Positions 15,741 to 24,259 of a DNA stretch of 64,000 bases are shown piece after piece; within the stretch, counting starts at the first letter, position 1; every line of letters starts with the position of its first letter. Position numbers and translations under genes: made by a program. Under the pieces are notes generated by a model. That model was not told where the DNA came from. It saw nothing but the letters and a program-made list of their open reading frames with translations, and searched no databases. Source of the stretch: Actinocorallia sp. API 0066 (GTDB lineage: Bacteria; Actinomycetota; Actinomycetes; Streptosporangiales; Streptosporangiaceae); NCBI RefSeq assembly GCF_020991275.1, contig NZ_JAJLQY010000009.1:186001-250000 (forward strand), written 5' to 3'.

Positions 15741-18260
15741 ATGACCCAGACGCGCAGCACACCCCTGATCCCGGAGAAGGCCACCCTTGACGGCCTGGAG
15801 GACAAGTGGGTGGCCGTCTGGGCGCGCGAGGGCGTCTACGCCTTCGACCGGACGCGTGAGCGCGCCGACGTCTACGCGATCGACACGCCGCCGCCGACGG
15901 TCAGCGGGTCCCTGCACATCGGGCACGTGTTCTCCTACACGCACACCGACGCCGTCGCGCGGTACCAGCGGATGCGGGGCAGGTCGGTCTTCTACCCGAT
16001 CGGGTGGGACGACAACGGCCTACCGACCGAGCGGCGGGTGCAGAACCACTTCGGCGTCCGCTGTGACCCGTCGCTGCCCTACGACCCGGCGTATCAGCCG
16101 CCCGCCAAGCCGGGCGGGAACCAGGTCCCGGTGAGCCGCCGGAACTTCATCGAGCTGTGCGAGCGGCTCACCGAGGTGGACGAGAAGGCGTTCGAGGAGC
16201 TGTGGCGCCGGGTGGGCCTGTCGGTCGACTGGAGCCTGCTCTACACCACGATCGGGGAGCGGGCCAGGGCCGCGTCCCAGCGGGCCTTCCTGCGCAATCT
16301 GGCGCGCGGCGAGGCGTACCTGTCGGAGGCGCCGACGCTGTGGGACGTCACGTTCCGCACCGCCGTCGCGCAGGCCGAGCTGGAGAACCGGGAGCAGCCG
16401 GGCGCCTTCCACCGGCTCGTGTTCCAGGGGCCGGACGGCCCGGTGCACGTCGAGACGACGCGGCCGGAGCTGCTGCCCGCGTGCGTCGCGCTCGTCGCGC
16501 ACCCCGACGACGCCAGGTACCGGGCGCTGTTCGGGCGGCACGCGCGCACGCCGCTGTTCGACGTCGAGGTGCCGGTCCTCGCGCACAAGCTGGCCGACCC
16601 GGAGAAGGGCTCCGGCCTTGTCATGGTCTGCACCTTCGGCGACACCACCGACGTGGTCTGGTGGCGTGAACTCGACCTGCCGATCCGCGCGGTCGTCGGC
16701 AGGGACGGCAGGATCGCGCCGGAGCCGCCCGAGGGCGTCCCCGCGGCCCCGTACGCGGAGCTGGCGGGCCGGACGGCGCACGGCGCGCGGGAGCGCGTCG
16801 TGGAGATGCTGCGGGCCACGGGGGAGCTGGACGGCGACCCCAAGCCCGTCACCCGGCCGGTGAGCTTCTACGAGAAGGGAAGCAAGCCGCTGGAGATCGT
16901 CACGACGCGGCAGTGGTACCTGCGCAACGGCGGCCGGGACGAGGCGCTGCGCGCGAGGTTCGTCGCGGCGGGCCGGGAGATCTCCTGGCATCCGGAGTAC
17001 ATGCGGGCCAGGTACGAGAACTGGGTCGAGGGGCTGAACGGCGACTGGCTCGTCTCCCGGCAGCGGTTCTTCGGGGTGCCGATCCCCGTCTGGTACCCGC
17101 TGGACGAGCACGGCGCGCCGCGCCACGCGACACCGCTCGTCCCGGCGGAATCCGACCTTCCGGTCGATCCCTCGACGGACGTGCCGAAGGGGTACACCGA
17201 GGAGCAGCGCGGCGTGCCCGGCGGTTTTATGGCAGACCCGGATATCTTCGACACGTGGGCGACGTCCTCGCTGACCCCGCAGATCGCGGGCGGCTGGATC
17301 GACGACCCCGACCTGTTCGGCCGCGTCTTCCCCTTCGACCTCCGGCCGCAGGCCCACGACATCATCCGGACCTGGCTGTTCTCCACCGTGGTGCGCAGCG
17401 AGCTGGAGTTCGGGACGCTGCCGTGGACGAACGCCGCGCTGTCCGGCTGGATCCTCGACCCCGACCGCAAGAAGATGTCCAAGTCGCTCGGCAACGTCGT
17501 CACGCCGCTCGGCCTGCTCCAGCAGTACGGCTCCGACGCCGTCCGGTACTGGGCCGCCAACGGGCGGCCCGGCACGGACACCGCGTTCGAGACGGCGCAG
17601 ATCAAGGTCGGCCGCAGGCTCGCCACCAAGATCCTCAACGCCGCCAAGTTTGTTCTGGGGCTGCCCGGCGCGGCCCCCGCCACCGCCGACGCCGCGCTGG
17701 AGCCGCTGGACGAGGCGATGCTGGCCGGGCTGGCGGAGGTCGTCGCGGAGGCCACCGAGGCGTTCGAGGGTTACGACTACACGCGCGCCCTGACCGTCAC
17801 CGAGCGGTTCTTCTGGCGGTTCTGCGACGACTACCTGGAGCTGGTGAAGCAGCGCGCCTACGGCGAGGGCGCGGGCGCGGAGGCGGCGCGGGCGGCCCTG
17901 CGCGGCGCGCTCGACGTGCTGCTGCGGCTGTTCGCGCCGTTCCTGCCGTTCGCCACCGAAGAGGTCTGGTCGTGGTGGCGGGACGGCTCGGTGCACCGCG
18001 CGGCGTGGCCGGAGCCGGTCGTGGGGGACGGCGACGTCCGGGTGCTCGTCGCGACGGCCGACGCGCTGTCGCAGGTCCGCAAGGCCAAGTCCACGGCCGG
18101 GGTGTCGATGCGCGCGGAGGTCGCGGGCGTGGTGCTGCGCGGGCCCGACGCCGGGCTCGTCGCGCTGTCCGACCTGCGGGCGGCGGGCGTCGTGGTGGAG
18201 GTGTCCGTCGCGGCGGACGCCGACGGCGAGGGCGTGCGCGCCGACGTCACCCTCGCCTGA
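15741..18260 (+). CDS. valS: Valyl-tRNA synthetase (compact, archaeal/rickettsial-like type)
   Basis: Attaches valine to tRNA-Val in the cytoplasm. The 839-residue class I synthetase has the HIGH motif (59-62, in SGSLHIGHVFSYTHTD), a CP1 editing domain with HVETTRPELLPACVALV, and KMSKS (578-582). Family-specific sequence near the N-terminus is WDDNGLPTERRVQNHFG. The C-terminus stops after the anticodon-binding helices and a short beta region, without the long coiled-coil arm of standard bacterial ValRS. This form resembles archaeal and alpha-proteobacterial ValRS, a lineage that some actinomycetes carry. Whether it is the only ValRS in the genome cannot be seen here. It is convergent with the next gene, 13 bases away. 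Confidence 0.92.
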   Translation: MTQTRSTPLIPEKATLDGLEDKWVAVWAREGVYAFDRTRERADVYAIDTPPPTVSGSLHIGHVFSYTHTDAVARYQRMRGRSVFYPIGWDDNGLPTERRVQNHFGVRCDPSLPYDPAYQPPAKPGGNQVPVSRRNFIELCERLTEVDEKAFEELWRRVGLSVDWSLLYTTIGERARAASQRAFLRNLARGEAYLSEAPTLWDVTFRTAVAQAELENREQPGAFHRLVFQGPDGPVHVETTRPELLPACVALVAHPDDARYRALFGRHARTPLFDVEVPVLAHKLADPEKGSGLVMVCTFGDTTDVVWWRELDLPIRAVVGRDGRIAPEPPEGVPAAPYAELAGRTAHGARERVVEMLRATGELDGDPKPVTRPVSFYEKGSKPLEIVTTRQWYLRNGGRDEALRARFVAAGREISWHPEYMRARYENWVEGLNGDWLVSRQRFFGVPIPVWYPLDEHGAPRHATPLVPAESDLPVDPSTDVPKGYTEEQRGVPGGFMADPDIFDTWATSSLTPQIAGGWIDDPDLFGRVFPFDLRPQAHDIIRTWLFSTVVRSELEFGTLPWTNAALSGWILDPDRKKMSKSLGNVVTPLGLLQQYGSDAVRYWAANGRPGTDTAFETAQIKVGRRLATKILNAAKFVLGLPGAAPATADAALEPLDEAMLAGLAEVVAEATEAFEGYDYTRALTVTERFFWRFCDDYLELVKQRAYGEGAGAEAARAALRGALDVLLRLFAPFLPFATEEVWSWWRDGSVHRAAWPEPVVGDGDVRVLVATADALSQVRKAKSTAGVSMRAEVAGVVLRGPDAGLVALSDLRAAGVVVEVSVAADADGEGVRADVTLA

Positions 18261-18273
18261 GCCGCACAGCCCC

Positions 18274-19233
18274 TCAGAGGCCCTTGACGAGAGCCTTGGT
18301 GAGCGCGGTGAGGCGCTGGCCCGACGTCCGGTAGGACGCGCCCGCCGGGTTGAGCGTGAGCACAACGACGATGTAGCGGTCCCGCGCGCCGACCGTGCCG
18401 GTGGTGTGCAGGACCGGACGGCCGAGGCCGAGGTCGGGCCCGGCGGCGGGCAGGGCGGCGGGCAGGGCGCGCGCGCCGTTCCGGCACGCGTAGGGCGGGG
18501 TGAGCCCGAACCCGGACCACCCCTGCTTGACGGCGTGCGCGCGCTTCGTCGCCGAGGGCAGGCCCCAGCTCTGGTCGAAGCCGTCGGTCCCGCATCCGGT
18601 CGCCTTGGCGAGATGGCCCAGGATCGTCTTCCTGACCTTCGGCGAGGACCTGTCGAGCAGATAGCGGTAGGACGCCGCGACGTCGCCCGCGCTGATCGCC
18701 GTGTAACCCCAGAAGCCGGGTTTGTCGGCGGGCGGCGGCGCGGAGTCCTTCAGGCCGATCTCGCGCTTCATCCGGGTGACGATCGCGCCCTTGCCGCCGA
18801 GGTTCCAGAAGTACGTCGCCGCCGCGTCGTCGCTGGCGCGCAGCATCTTGGCGAACCGCGCGGCGTGCGCAGGGGCGACCTCGCCCTTGCGCCGCCCCAG
18901 GTAGTCCATCGCGATGAGCAGCTTCACGACCGACGCGGACCTGACCGTCTTACGCGCCGCGTTCCTGCTGAGTGTCTTGCCGGTCCGCCTGTCGTAGACC
19001 ACCCACCGGGCGGATACTCCGGGCGCGACCTTGGGCCGTGCGGGAGGGGCCGGAGCCTTGGCGACGGGGGAGGGCGGCTGGACGTCCGGCTCGGCCCCGG
19101 CGGCGGCGCCCTGGGCGTCCGAGGGCACCGCGGGCGGCGCGGCCGCCGGGGCGCCCGCGCAGGCCGTCGCGGCGGCCACCACCAGGGCCAAAGGCGTCGC
19201 GAGGAGCGCGCGGCGCACTGACGTGTCGCTCAT
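18274..19233 (-). CDS. Serine-hydrolase lipoprotein of the class A beta-lactamase/PBP-like fold
   Basis: A 319-residue exported protein. The signal sequence ends in AATAC (Cys25), a fair lipobox, and a disordered Ala/Pro stalk runs to about 70. The active-site pattern of penicillin-recognising enzymes is visible: Ser101-Val-Val-Lys104 (SxxK), Ser134-Asp-Asp as a variant SDN, and KQGWSG as the KTG equivalent. It may be a D,D-peptidase-like or inactive cell-wall protein rather than a resistance enzyme. The ATG at 19233 is preferred because the alternative GTG at 19242 lies inside the TAGGGT -10-like hexamer. Upstream lies a structured repeat and then dut on the other strand. Confidence 0.78.
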   Translation of the reverse strand: MSDTSVRRALLATPLALVVAAATACAGAPAAAPPAVPSDAQGAAAGAEPDVQPPSPVAKAPAPPARPKVAPGVSARWVVYDRRTGKTLSRNAARKTVRSASVVKLLIAMDYLGRRKGEVAPAHAARFAKMLRASDDAAATYFWNLGGKGAIVTRMKREIGLKDSAPPPADKPGFWGYTAISAGDVAASYRYLLDRSSPKVRKTILGHLAKATGCGTDGFDQSWGLPSATKRAHAVKQGWSGFGLTPPYACRNGARALPAALPAAGPDLGLGRPVLHTTGTVGARDRYIVVVLTLNPAGASYRTSGQRLTALTKALVKGL

Positions 19234-19240
19234 CTCGGAC

Positions 19241-19246
19241 ACCCTA
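19241..19246 (-). promoter_or_regulatory. Leaderless -10 element of the serine-hydrolase gene
   Basis: TAGGGT on the minus strand, seven bases before the ATG at 19233. The AGGG within it could also serve as a ribosome binding site if transcription starts further upstream. Confidence 0.4.
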
Positions 19247-19324
19247 GCGGCGGCGTCCAGGGTGGGGGCCGCCGGAGTTCCCTACGCGGTGGCTTTCGAA
19301 CGCCGGGTGAACTTCTGCCGTGGT

Positions 19325-19378
19325 TCGGGGGCCGGGCGCTTTTTCCACCCCGACTTCGTCGGGAGCGCCAGGCCCCGG
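19325..19378. repeat. Structured inverted-repeat element, copy 2
   Basis: Same nested architecture as at 10756-10827: CCCGAC (19349-19354), TTC loop, GTCGGG (19358-19363), flanked by GGCGCT (19335-19340) and AGCGCC (19364-19369), with a TTTTCCAC bulge on one side. An outer GGGGCC/GGCCCC pairing extends the stem. It lies between divergently transcribed genes, so it does not simply terminate either one. Confidence 0.7.
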
Positions 19379-19442
19379 GCCGGTAGGGTGGCGAGCGCCG
19401 TGCCGCGCGGGCGCGGCGACGATCGGGGATGCGGGGTGGACG

Positions 19443-19931
19443 TTGCGCGCTGACGTCGAGGTGCTGATCAAGCGGCTTGACCCGGGGCTTCCGGTGCCGG
19501 GCTACGCCCATCCGGGCGACGCGGGCGCCGACCTGTACGCGGCCGAGGACGTCGTGCTGGAGCCGGGGGAGCGGAGCGTCGTGCCGACCGGCCTGGCGAT
19601 CGCCCTCCCCGATGGCTTTGCCGCTTTTGTCCATCCGCGTTCCGGTCTGGCGGCTACCCTGGGTGTGACGCTCGTCAACGCGCCGGGCACGGTGGACGCC
19701 GGGTACCGGGGCGAGATCAAGGTGACGCTGCTCAACACCGACCTGCGGGAGACGGTCCGCCTGGCGCGCGGGGACCGCATCGCCCAGCTGGTGATCCAGA
19801 AGGTGGAGCGCGCCGTCTTCGCCGAGGTCGCCGACCTGCCCGGCTCCGTCCGCGGGGCCGGTGGATTCGGGTCCACCGGCGGTTACGCTCAGCGGGCGCA
19901 CGCCCAGCGCGCATTCGAATCGAAGGAGTAG
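19443..19931 (+). CDS. dut: Deoxyuridine 5'-triphosphate nucleotidohydrolase (dUTPase)
   Basis: Hydrolyses dUTP to dUMP and pyrophosphate, keeping uracil out of DNA and supplying dTMP synthesis. It is a homotrimeric cytoplasmic enzyme of 162 residues. All five motifs are present: [35 protein letters not shown] and the C-terminal GGFGSTGGY. The start is taken at TTG 19443, giving [17 protein letters not shown] as in homologues, with GGGGTGG just upstream; there is no better ATG or GTG. The DUF3710 gene follows after five bases, so the two form an operon. Confidence 0.93.
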   Translation: MRADVEVLIKRLDPGLPVPGYAHPGDAGADLYAAEDVVLEPGERSVVPTGLAIALPDGFAAFVHPRSGLAATLGVTLVNAPGTVDAGYRGEIKVTLLNTDLRETVRLARGDRIAQLVIQKVERAVFAEVADLPGSVRGAGGFGSTGGYAQRAHAQRAFESKE

Positions 19932-19936
19932 GGAAA

Positions 19937-20752
19937 GTGGCTTTCGGACGTCGTCGTCAGGAGCAGCAGTCGTCGGCGAAGGCCGCCGAGACCGCGCCGG
20001 TCGAGGAGGAGTCTTCGCGGGCGCGCACGGCGGGTCCCTGGGACGCGGTCGAGGACACGGCTCCGGAGATGGAGCGGCTCGACTTCGGCGCCCTCCAGGT
20101 GCCGATCGGCCCCGGTCTTGAGGTCCAGGTGAACCTGGAGCCCACCGAGGTGGACGGCGAGGGCAACCCCGTCAACGGCAGGATCGTCGCGATCACCGTC
20201 ATCGCGGGCCAGAGCAGCATGCAGCTGCAGGCGTTCGCCGCGCCCAAGCGCTCGGGCATCTGGGAGGAGCTGCGGCGCGAGCTGGCCGAGGAGATCACCG
20301 GCAACGCCGAGGGCCAGGTGCAGGAGGCCGAGGGCCCGTTCGGCACCGAGGTGCGCGCGCTGATCCCCGCGCAGCTCACCCAGGAGATGCTGGAGCAGAT
20401 GCCCGAGGAGGTCAGGTCGCAGATCCCGCAGGAGATCATCGACCAGGGCTTCGCCTACCAGCCGCTGCGCTTCCTGGGCGTGGACGGCCCCCGCTGGTTC
20501 CTGCGCGCGCTCGTCGCGGGCGAGGCGACCGAGAGCGAGGAGGCGTGGCAGCCCCTCGAAGACGTGCTCTCGCAGATCGTCGTGGTCCGCGGCGACCAGC
20601 CGATGCCGCCGCGCGAGGCGCTGCCGCTGGTCCTGCCCGCCGAGGCCAAGAACGCGATGGCCCAGGGCGGAGAGGGCGGGGACGGCGACGAGGACGAGAA
20701 GGACGACTTCGACCCCTTCACGCCCGGCACCCACATCACCGAGGTCCGCTGA
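19937..20752 (+). CDS. DUF3710 domain protein
   Basis: A 271-residue acidic cytoplasmic protein. It begins MAFGRRRQEQQSS, continues with a low-complexity region to about 30, and has the conserved core RTAGPWDAVE, ERLDFGALQVPIGPGLEVQV and a C-terminal part with GPRWFLRALVAGEA. The tail (about 238-262) is strongly acidic. DUF3710 proteins follow dut in many actinomycetes including M. tuberculosis; their function is unknown. The GTG start follows GGAGTAGGGAAA. A strong terminator follows the stop. Confidence 0.9.
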   Translation: MAFGRRRQEQQSSAKAAETAPVEEESSRARTAGPWDAVEDTAPEMERLDFGALQVPIGPGLEVQVNLEPTEVDGEGNPVNGRIVAITVIAGQSSMQLQAFAAPKRSGIWEELRRELAEEITGNAEGQVQEAEGPFGTEVRALIPAQLTQEMLEQMPEEVRSQIPQEIIDQGFAYQPLRFLGVDGPRWFLRALVAGEATESEEAWQPLEDVLSQIVVVRGDQPMPPREALPLVLPAEAKNAMAQGGEGGDGDEDEKDDFDPFTPGTHITEVR

Positions 20753-20773
20753 CCCGGGGTCCCTGTGACGTCG

Positions 20774-20813
20774 AAGGCCCGGCCCCTCCCTCGACGGGGA
20801 GAGGCCGGGCCTT
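20774..20813. terminator. Bidirectional terminator between DUF3710 and lacI-type genes
   Basis: A 17-base arm from AAGGCCCGGCC at 20774 pairs with 20796-20813 ending GGCCGGGCCTTT, with a short TCGAC loop. T-runs are present on both strands, which fits convergent genes. Confidence 0.85.
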
Positions 20814-20824
20814 TCGCTGTGTCC

Positions 20825-21787
20825 TCAGGGCGCGCCGGTGGAGCGGCGCACGACGAGTTCGGCCGGGAGCACCACCGGTTCGGCGGGACGGCCCTCCAGG
20901 ACGGCCAGGAGGTGCGTCATGGCCAGTTCGCCCATCCGCTCGGCGGGCAGCCGCACGGTGGTCAGCTCCAGGGCCTCGGCCAGGTAGAGGTCGTCGAAGC
21001 CGGTGATCGAGACGTCGCCGGGGACGTCGAGGCCCAGGTGCCGGGCCGCCTTGTGGGCGCCGGCGGCGAGCGTGTCGTCGTCGCAGACCAGGGCGGTCGG
21101 GCGGTCGGGCGAGGAGAGCAGCGCCATCGCCGTCTCGAAGCCCGCCGCGATGCTGATCGCGGCCCGGCCGGTGACCAGGCCCGGCACCCGGTCGGCGAGG
21201 CCGAGCGCGCGGCTGCGGAACGTCCACACGTTGATGTCGGCCGCGAGGTGGCCGATCCGGGTGTGGCCGAGGCCGCGCAGGTGGCTGACGATGTCGCCGA
21301 CGGCCGCGGCGACGTCGAAGTTGACGGTGGGCGCGGGGCCCGCCGGGTCGCTGTCCACCATCACCAGGGGGACGGGCCGGCGCATGCCCTCCAGCGAGTG
21401 CTCGCCCATCGAGGACGCCAGCATGCCGTCGATGGCCTCCTGCGGGCCGCTGAAGGGCCCGTCGGCCTCCAGGGGCCAGGGGAACACCACGAGGCTGAAA
21501 CCGTTCTCCACGGCCACCCTGGCGGCTCCGGTGTACACCGCGGCGAAGAACGGCGCGGTGATCGCGGGCACCACGAGCATGATCGTGCGGGTCCGGCCGA
21601 GGCGCAGGTTGCGCGCCGCCGGATTGGGCCGGTACCCCAGGCGCTGCGCCGCCTCGCGGACGGTCTGCGCGGTGCTCTCCGACACCCGTCCGGGCCACTT
21701 GCCGCTGAGCACCATCGAGACCGTGGACTGGGAGACGCCGGCCGCCGCCGCCACGTCCTTGCTCGTCGGCCGACTGTTAGCTGGCAT
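20825..21787 (-). CDS. LacI-family transcriptional regulator
   Basis: A 320-residue repressor: N-terminal LacI helix-turn-helix (TSKDVAAAAGVSQSTVSMVLSG is the recognition region; hinge AAQRLGYRPNPAARNLR), then a periplasmic-binding-protein-like effector domain (about 65-320) with VCDDDTLAAGAHKAARHLG and DVSITGFDDLYLAEAL. ATG at 21787 follows AAGGGG. It is divergent from an MFS transporter gene, with a near-perfect operator between the two starts, so it very likely controls the transporter and itself. Effector unknown; sugar or nucleoside is typical for the family. Confidence 0.9.
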   Translation of the reverse strand: MPANSRPTSKDVAAAAGVSQSTVSMVLSGKWPGRVSESTAQTVREAAQRLGYRPNPAARNLRLGRTRTIMLVVPAITAPFFAAVYTGAARVAVENGFSLVVFPWPLEADGPFSGPQEAIDGMLASSMGEHSLEGMRRPVPLVMVDSDPAGPAPTVNFDVAAAVGDIVSHLRGLGHTRIGHLAADINVWTFRSRALGLADRVPGLVTGRAAISIAAGFETAMALLSSPDRPTALVCDDDTLAAGAHKAARHLGLDVPGDVSITGFDDLYLAEALELTTVRLPAERMGELAMTHLLAVLEGRPAEPVVLPAELVVRRSTGAP

Positions 21788-21822
21788 CACGCCCCTTAGA
21801 GTAGATCCGTCGGTGCCTCCCA

Positions 21823-21852
21823 ATACGTATCACTCATTCTAGTGATACGTAT
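21823..21852. promoter_or_regulatory. Operator between the LacI regulator and MFS genes
   Basis: Perfect inverted repeat ATACGTATCACT (21823-21834), 6-base spacer, AGTGATACGTAT (21841-21852). Each arm contains the self-complementary box ATACGTAT, whose centres lie 22 bases apart, two helical turns. A CG-centred palindrome is typical of LacI-family targets, so two dimers may bind on one face. Confidence 0.85.
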
Positions 21853-21873
21853 AACTGTGCTGTACGGAGAATA

Positions 21874-23058
21874 ATGCGTGTATATCTCGACCTGCTGCGG
21901 GCCCCCCACGCCGCGCGGCTCCTCGGGGGCACCCTGCTGGGACGGCTGCCGAACGGCATGGGCGTGCTCGCGATCATGCTCTTCACCCGCGCCGAGGGCG
22001 GCAGCTTCGCCCTCGCCGGGCTGCTGGCGGCCGTGCACGGCCTCGCGGCGGGCGTCGGCCAGCCGGTGCTCGGACGCCTCATGGACCGCCTCGGGCAGCC
22101 CCGCGTCCTGCTCACCAGCGCCCTCCTGGCGGGCCTCGGGTTTGTGCTCTTCGCGGTGACCGGCATCGGCTCCGTCCCGGCCGCCCTGGCGACGGTCTCG
22201 CTCGCCGGGTTCTTCACCCCGCCCCTGGAACCCGGCCTGCGCGCGCTGTGGCCCGACGTCCTCAAGGAACCCGGCCAGGTCCAGGCCGCCTACGCGATGG
22301 ACGCGGCCACCCAGGAGCTGCTGTTCACCCTTGGACCCGTCCTGGTGATCGCGTCCAAGCTGATCTCCGGGAGCGCGCCCCTGTACGTCTGCGCCCTGCT
22401 CGGGCTGGCCGGGACACTCGTCGTCACGCTGTCGCGGCCGTCGCGGGCCTGGCGCGGCAGGCCGTCGGCGGGCGACTGGGTCGGCGCGCTGCGGTCGCCC
22501 GGACTCGTCGTGCTGAGCGTCTCGCTGGCGTTCATCGGGCTGAGCCTCGGCGTGTTCAACGTCGGGATGGTCGCCTACGCCGAGGGGGTCGGCGTGAAGG
22601 CGGCGGGGGGCTGGCTGATCGCCGTCAACGCGCTCGGCGCGCTCACCGGCGGCCTGGTCTACGGGGCACGGAGCTGGCCGGGCCGTCCCGAACGCCGGAT
22701 ACCGCCGCTGCTGGCCGGGCTGACCCTCGGTTACGCGTTGCTGCTGCTCATGCCCTCGCTGCCCTGGATGGTCGTGCTGTCCTACGTGTCCGGGATCTTC
22801 CTCGCGCCGACGCTCGCCTGCGTCTTCGGCCTCGTGGACGGCCTCGCGCCCGAAGGCACCGTCACCGAGGCGTTCGCGTGGATCGTCGCGTTCATGACCG
22901 TCGGCGTCTCGGCCGGGTCGGCGCTCGCCGGCAAGGTCCAGGACGAGGCGGGCACGCTCGCCGCCCTGTCCGGCGCCGCCGCGGGCGGGCTCGCCGCCGT
23001 CCTGGTGTGTGTCGCGGGCGGCCTTTTCCTCGCCGCCCGTTCCCCTGCCAGGGCATGA
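21874..23058 (+). CDS. MFS transporter controlled by the divergent LacI regulator
   Basis: A 394-residue membrane protein with about twelve hydrophobic segments and the loop motif GRLMDRLGQPRVLL between helices 2 and 3. It is a distant relative of the MFS protein at 4454 (both open with a short N-terminus and AGLLAAVHGLA-like helix 2). Start ATG follows ACGGAG. Efflux of a small molecule is more likely than uptake, judging by family resemblance only. The operator at 21823-21852 overlaps the region where its promoter must lie. Confidence 0.83.
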   Translation: MRVYLDLLRAPHAARLLGGTLLGRLPNGMGVLAIMLFTRAEGGSFALAGLLAAVHGLAAGVGQPVLGRLMDRLGQPRVLLTSALLAGLGFVLFAVTGIGSVPAALATVSLAGFFTPPLEPGLRALWPDVLKEPGQVQAAYAMDAATQELLFTLGPVLVIASKLISGSAPLYVCALLGLAGTLVVTLSRPSRAWRGRPSAGDWVGALRSPGLVVLSVSLAFIGLSLGVFNVGMVAYAEGVGVKAAGGWLIAVNALGALTGGLVYGARSWPGRPERRIPPLLAGLTLGYALLLLMPSLPWMVVLSYVSGIFLAPTLACVFGLVDGLAPEGTVTEAFAWIVAFMTVGVSAGSALAGKVQDEAGTLAALSGAAAGGLAAVLVCVAGGLFLAARSPARA

Positions 23059-23064
23059 GTGCCG

Positions 23065-23070
23065 TAGCCT
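23065..23070 (+). promoter_or_regulatory. Leaderless -10 element of the OB-fold gene
   Basis: TAGCCT followed by seven bases (CTGAAAC) and the ATG at 23078. No ribosome binding site lies in the gap. Confidence 0.5.
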
Positions 23071-23077
23071 CTGAAAC

Positions 23078-23452
23078 ATGGACGAAGCGCCCCCCGGGGG
23101 GCTGCGCGGATTCCGCCGCCTGGCGTCGAGCAAGGCCGAGATGGAGGCGGAGGAACTGCGGAAGGACACCGGCGCCGAAGGGGCGACACCCATCGCCGCC
23201 TGTGCCGAGCGCAGGCGCGCGCACGTCGCGGGTACGCTACGTACGGTGACTCTGCGACCGCGCGGCGGGGCCCCCGCTCTGGAGGCCGAACTCTACGACG
23301 GGTCCGACGTGGTGAACCTCGTCTGGCTCGGCCGCCGCCGCATCCCCGGCATCGAACCCGGCCGGAGGCTGACGGCCGAGGGCCTGGTGAGCCTCCAGGA
23401 CGGCCGCAAGGTCATCTTCAATCCCCGCTACGAACTCCGAGGATCCACGTGA
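23078..23452 (+). CDS. OB-fold nucleic-acid-binding protein
   Basis: A 124-residue protein with a basic N-terminal helix (about 8-35) and an OB-fold (about 45-120) marked by HVAGTLRTVTLRP, ALEAELYDGSDVVNLVWLG and GRRLTAEGLVSLQDGRKVIFNP. The conserved actinobacterial homologue stands between dut/DUF3710 and DUF3159, as here. A single-stranded nucleic acid ligand is likely but undefined. Its TGA overlaps the GTG of the DUF3159 gene (GTGA), so translation is coupled. Confidence 0.85.
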   Translation: MDEAPPGGLRGFRRLASSKAEMEAEELRKDTGAEGATPIAACAERRRAHVAGTLRTVTLRPRGGAPALEAELYDGSDVVNLVWLGRRRIPGIEPGRRLTAEGLVSLQDGRKVIFNPRYELRGST

Positions 23453-24207
23453 CCGACGTGCAGGCCGCCATGAACGCGGACGAGAAGGCGCGGCAGACCG
23501 TCGAGGCGGCCGTGCGGGCCCAGCTGGCCAAGGCGCTCGGCGGCGCGCGCGGGATCGTCGAGGGCGCCGTGCCCACGATCCTGTTCACCGTGCTGTGGCT
23601 GGTCACGCACGAGCTGAAGCTGTCGCTGGGGATCGCGGTGGGCGCCGCGGTGCTGCTGACCGTCGCCCGGCTCGTGCAGCGGTCCACCGTGCAGTTCGTG
23701 TTCAACAGCCTGGTCGGCATCGGGATCGCCGCGTTCTTCGCGCTGCGCACCGGCAGGGCCGAGGACGCGTTCCTGCCCGGCATCATCTACAACGCGTTCT
23801 ACTCGCTGATCCTCATCGGCTCGATCATCGCGCGCTGGCCCGTCGTCGGGTTCATCATCGGGTCCGTCACCGGCGAGTCCACCGAGTGGCGGCGCGACCC
23901 CGCGATCGTGCGGCTGTGCAGCAAGCTGACGTGGCTGCTCGTGCTGCCGTGTGTGGTGCGGGTCGTCGTCCAGTACCCGCTCTACCTGGCCGGGATGGTC
24001 GGCTGGCTCGGCACCGCCAAGATCGCGCTCGGCTGGCCGCTGCAGGTCGCCTCGTTCGCGGCGATGATCTGGGTGCTGGCCCGCGGCCGCACACCCCTGA
24101 CGACGGCGGCCGAGCCCGTCCAGGACGTCCCGGAGGACACGCCCGCTCCGGGGGTGCGGGGGCGGAACGAGGCAGAGGGCGCGCCGGAGGGCGACGAGAG
24201 GAAGTGA
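23449..24207 (+). CDS. DUF3159 family integral membrane protein
   Basis: A 252-residue membrane protein with five to six hydrophobic segments between about 40 and 215. Family-typical stretches are VPTILFTVLWLVTHELKLS, FNSLVGIGIAAFFALRTGRA, DAFLPGIIYNAFYSLILIG and WRRDPAIVRLCSKLTWL. The C-terminal 35 residues are charged and probably cytoplasmic. DUF3159 follows the OB-fold gene throughout Actinomycetota; function is unknown. A 24-base perfect palindrome follows the stop. Confidence 0.88.
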   Translation: MTDVQAAMNADEKARQTVEAAVRAQLAKALGGARGIVEGAVPTILFTVLWLVTHELKLSLGIAVGAAVLLTVARLVQRSTVQFVFNSLVGIGIAAFFALRTGRAEDAFLPGIIYNAFYSLILIGSIIARWPVVGFIIGSVTGESTEWRRDPAIVRLCSKLTWLLVLPCVVRVVVQYPLYLAGMVGWLGTAKIALGWPLQVASFAAMIWVLARGRTPLTTAAEPVQDVPEDTPAPGVRGRNEAEGAPEGDERK

Positions 24208-24213
24208 CCGGCG

Positions 24214-24237
24214 GACGGCCGCCGCGCGGCGGCCGTC
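24214..24237. terminator. Bidirectional terminator-like palindrome
   Basis: GACGGCCGCCGC directly followed by its reverse complement GCGGCGGCCGTC, a perfect 24-base palindrome between convergent genes. There is no T-run, which is common for actinomycete terminators. Confidence 0.65.
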
Positions 24238-24259
24238 CCGACCGGGGGCGGGCCAGGGG

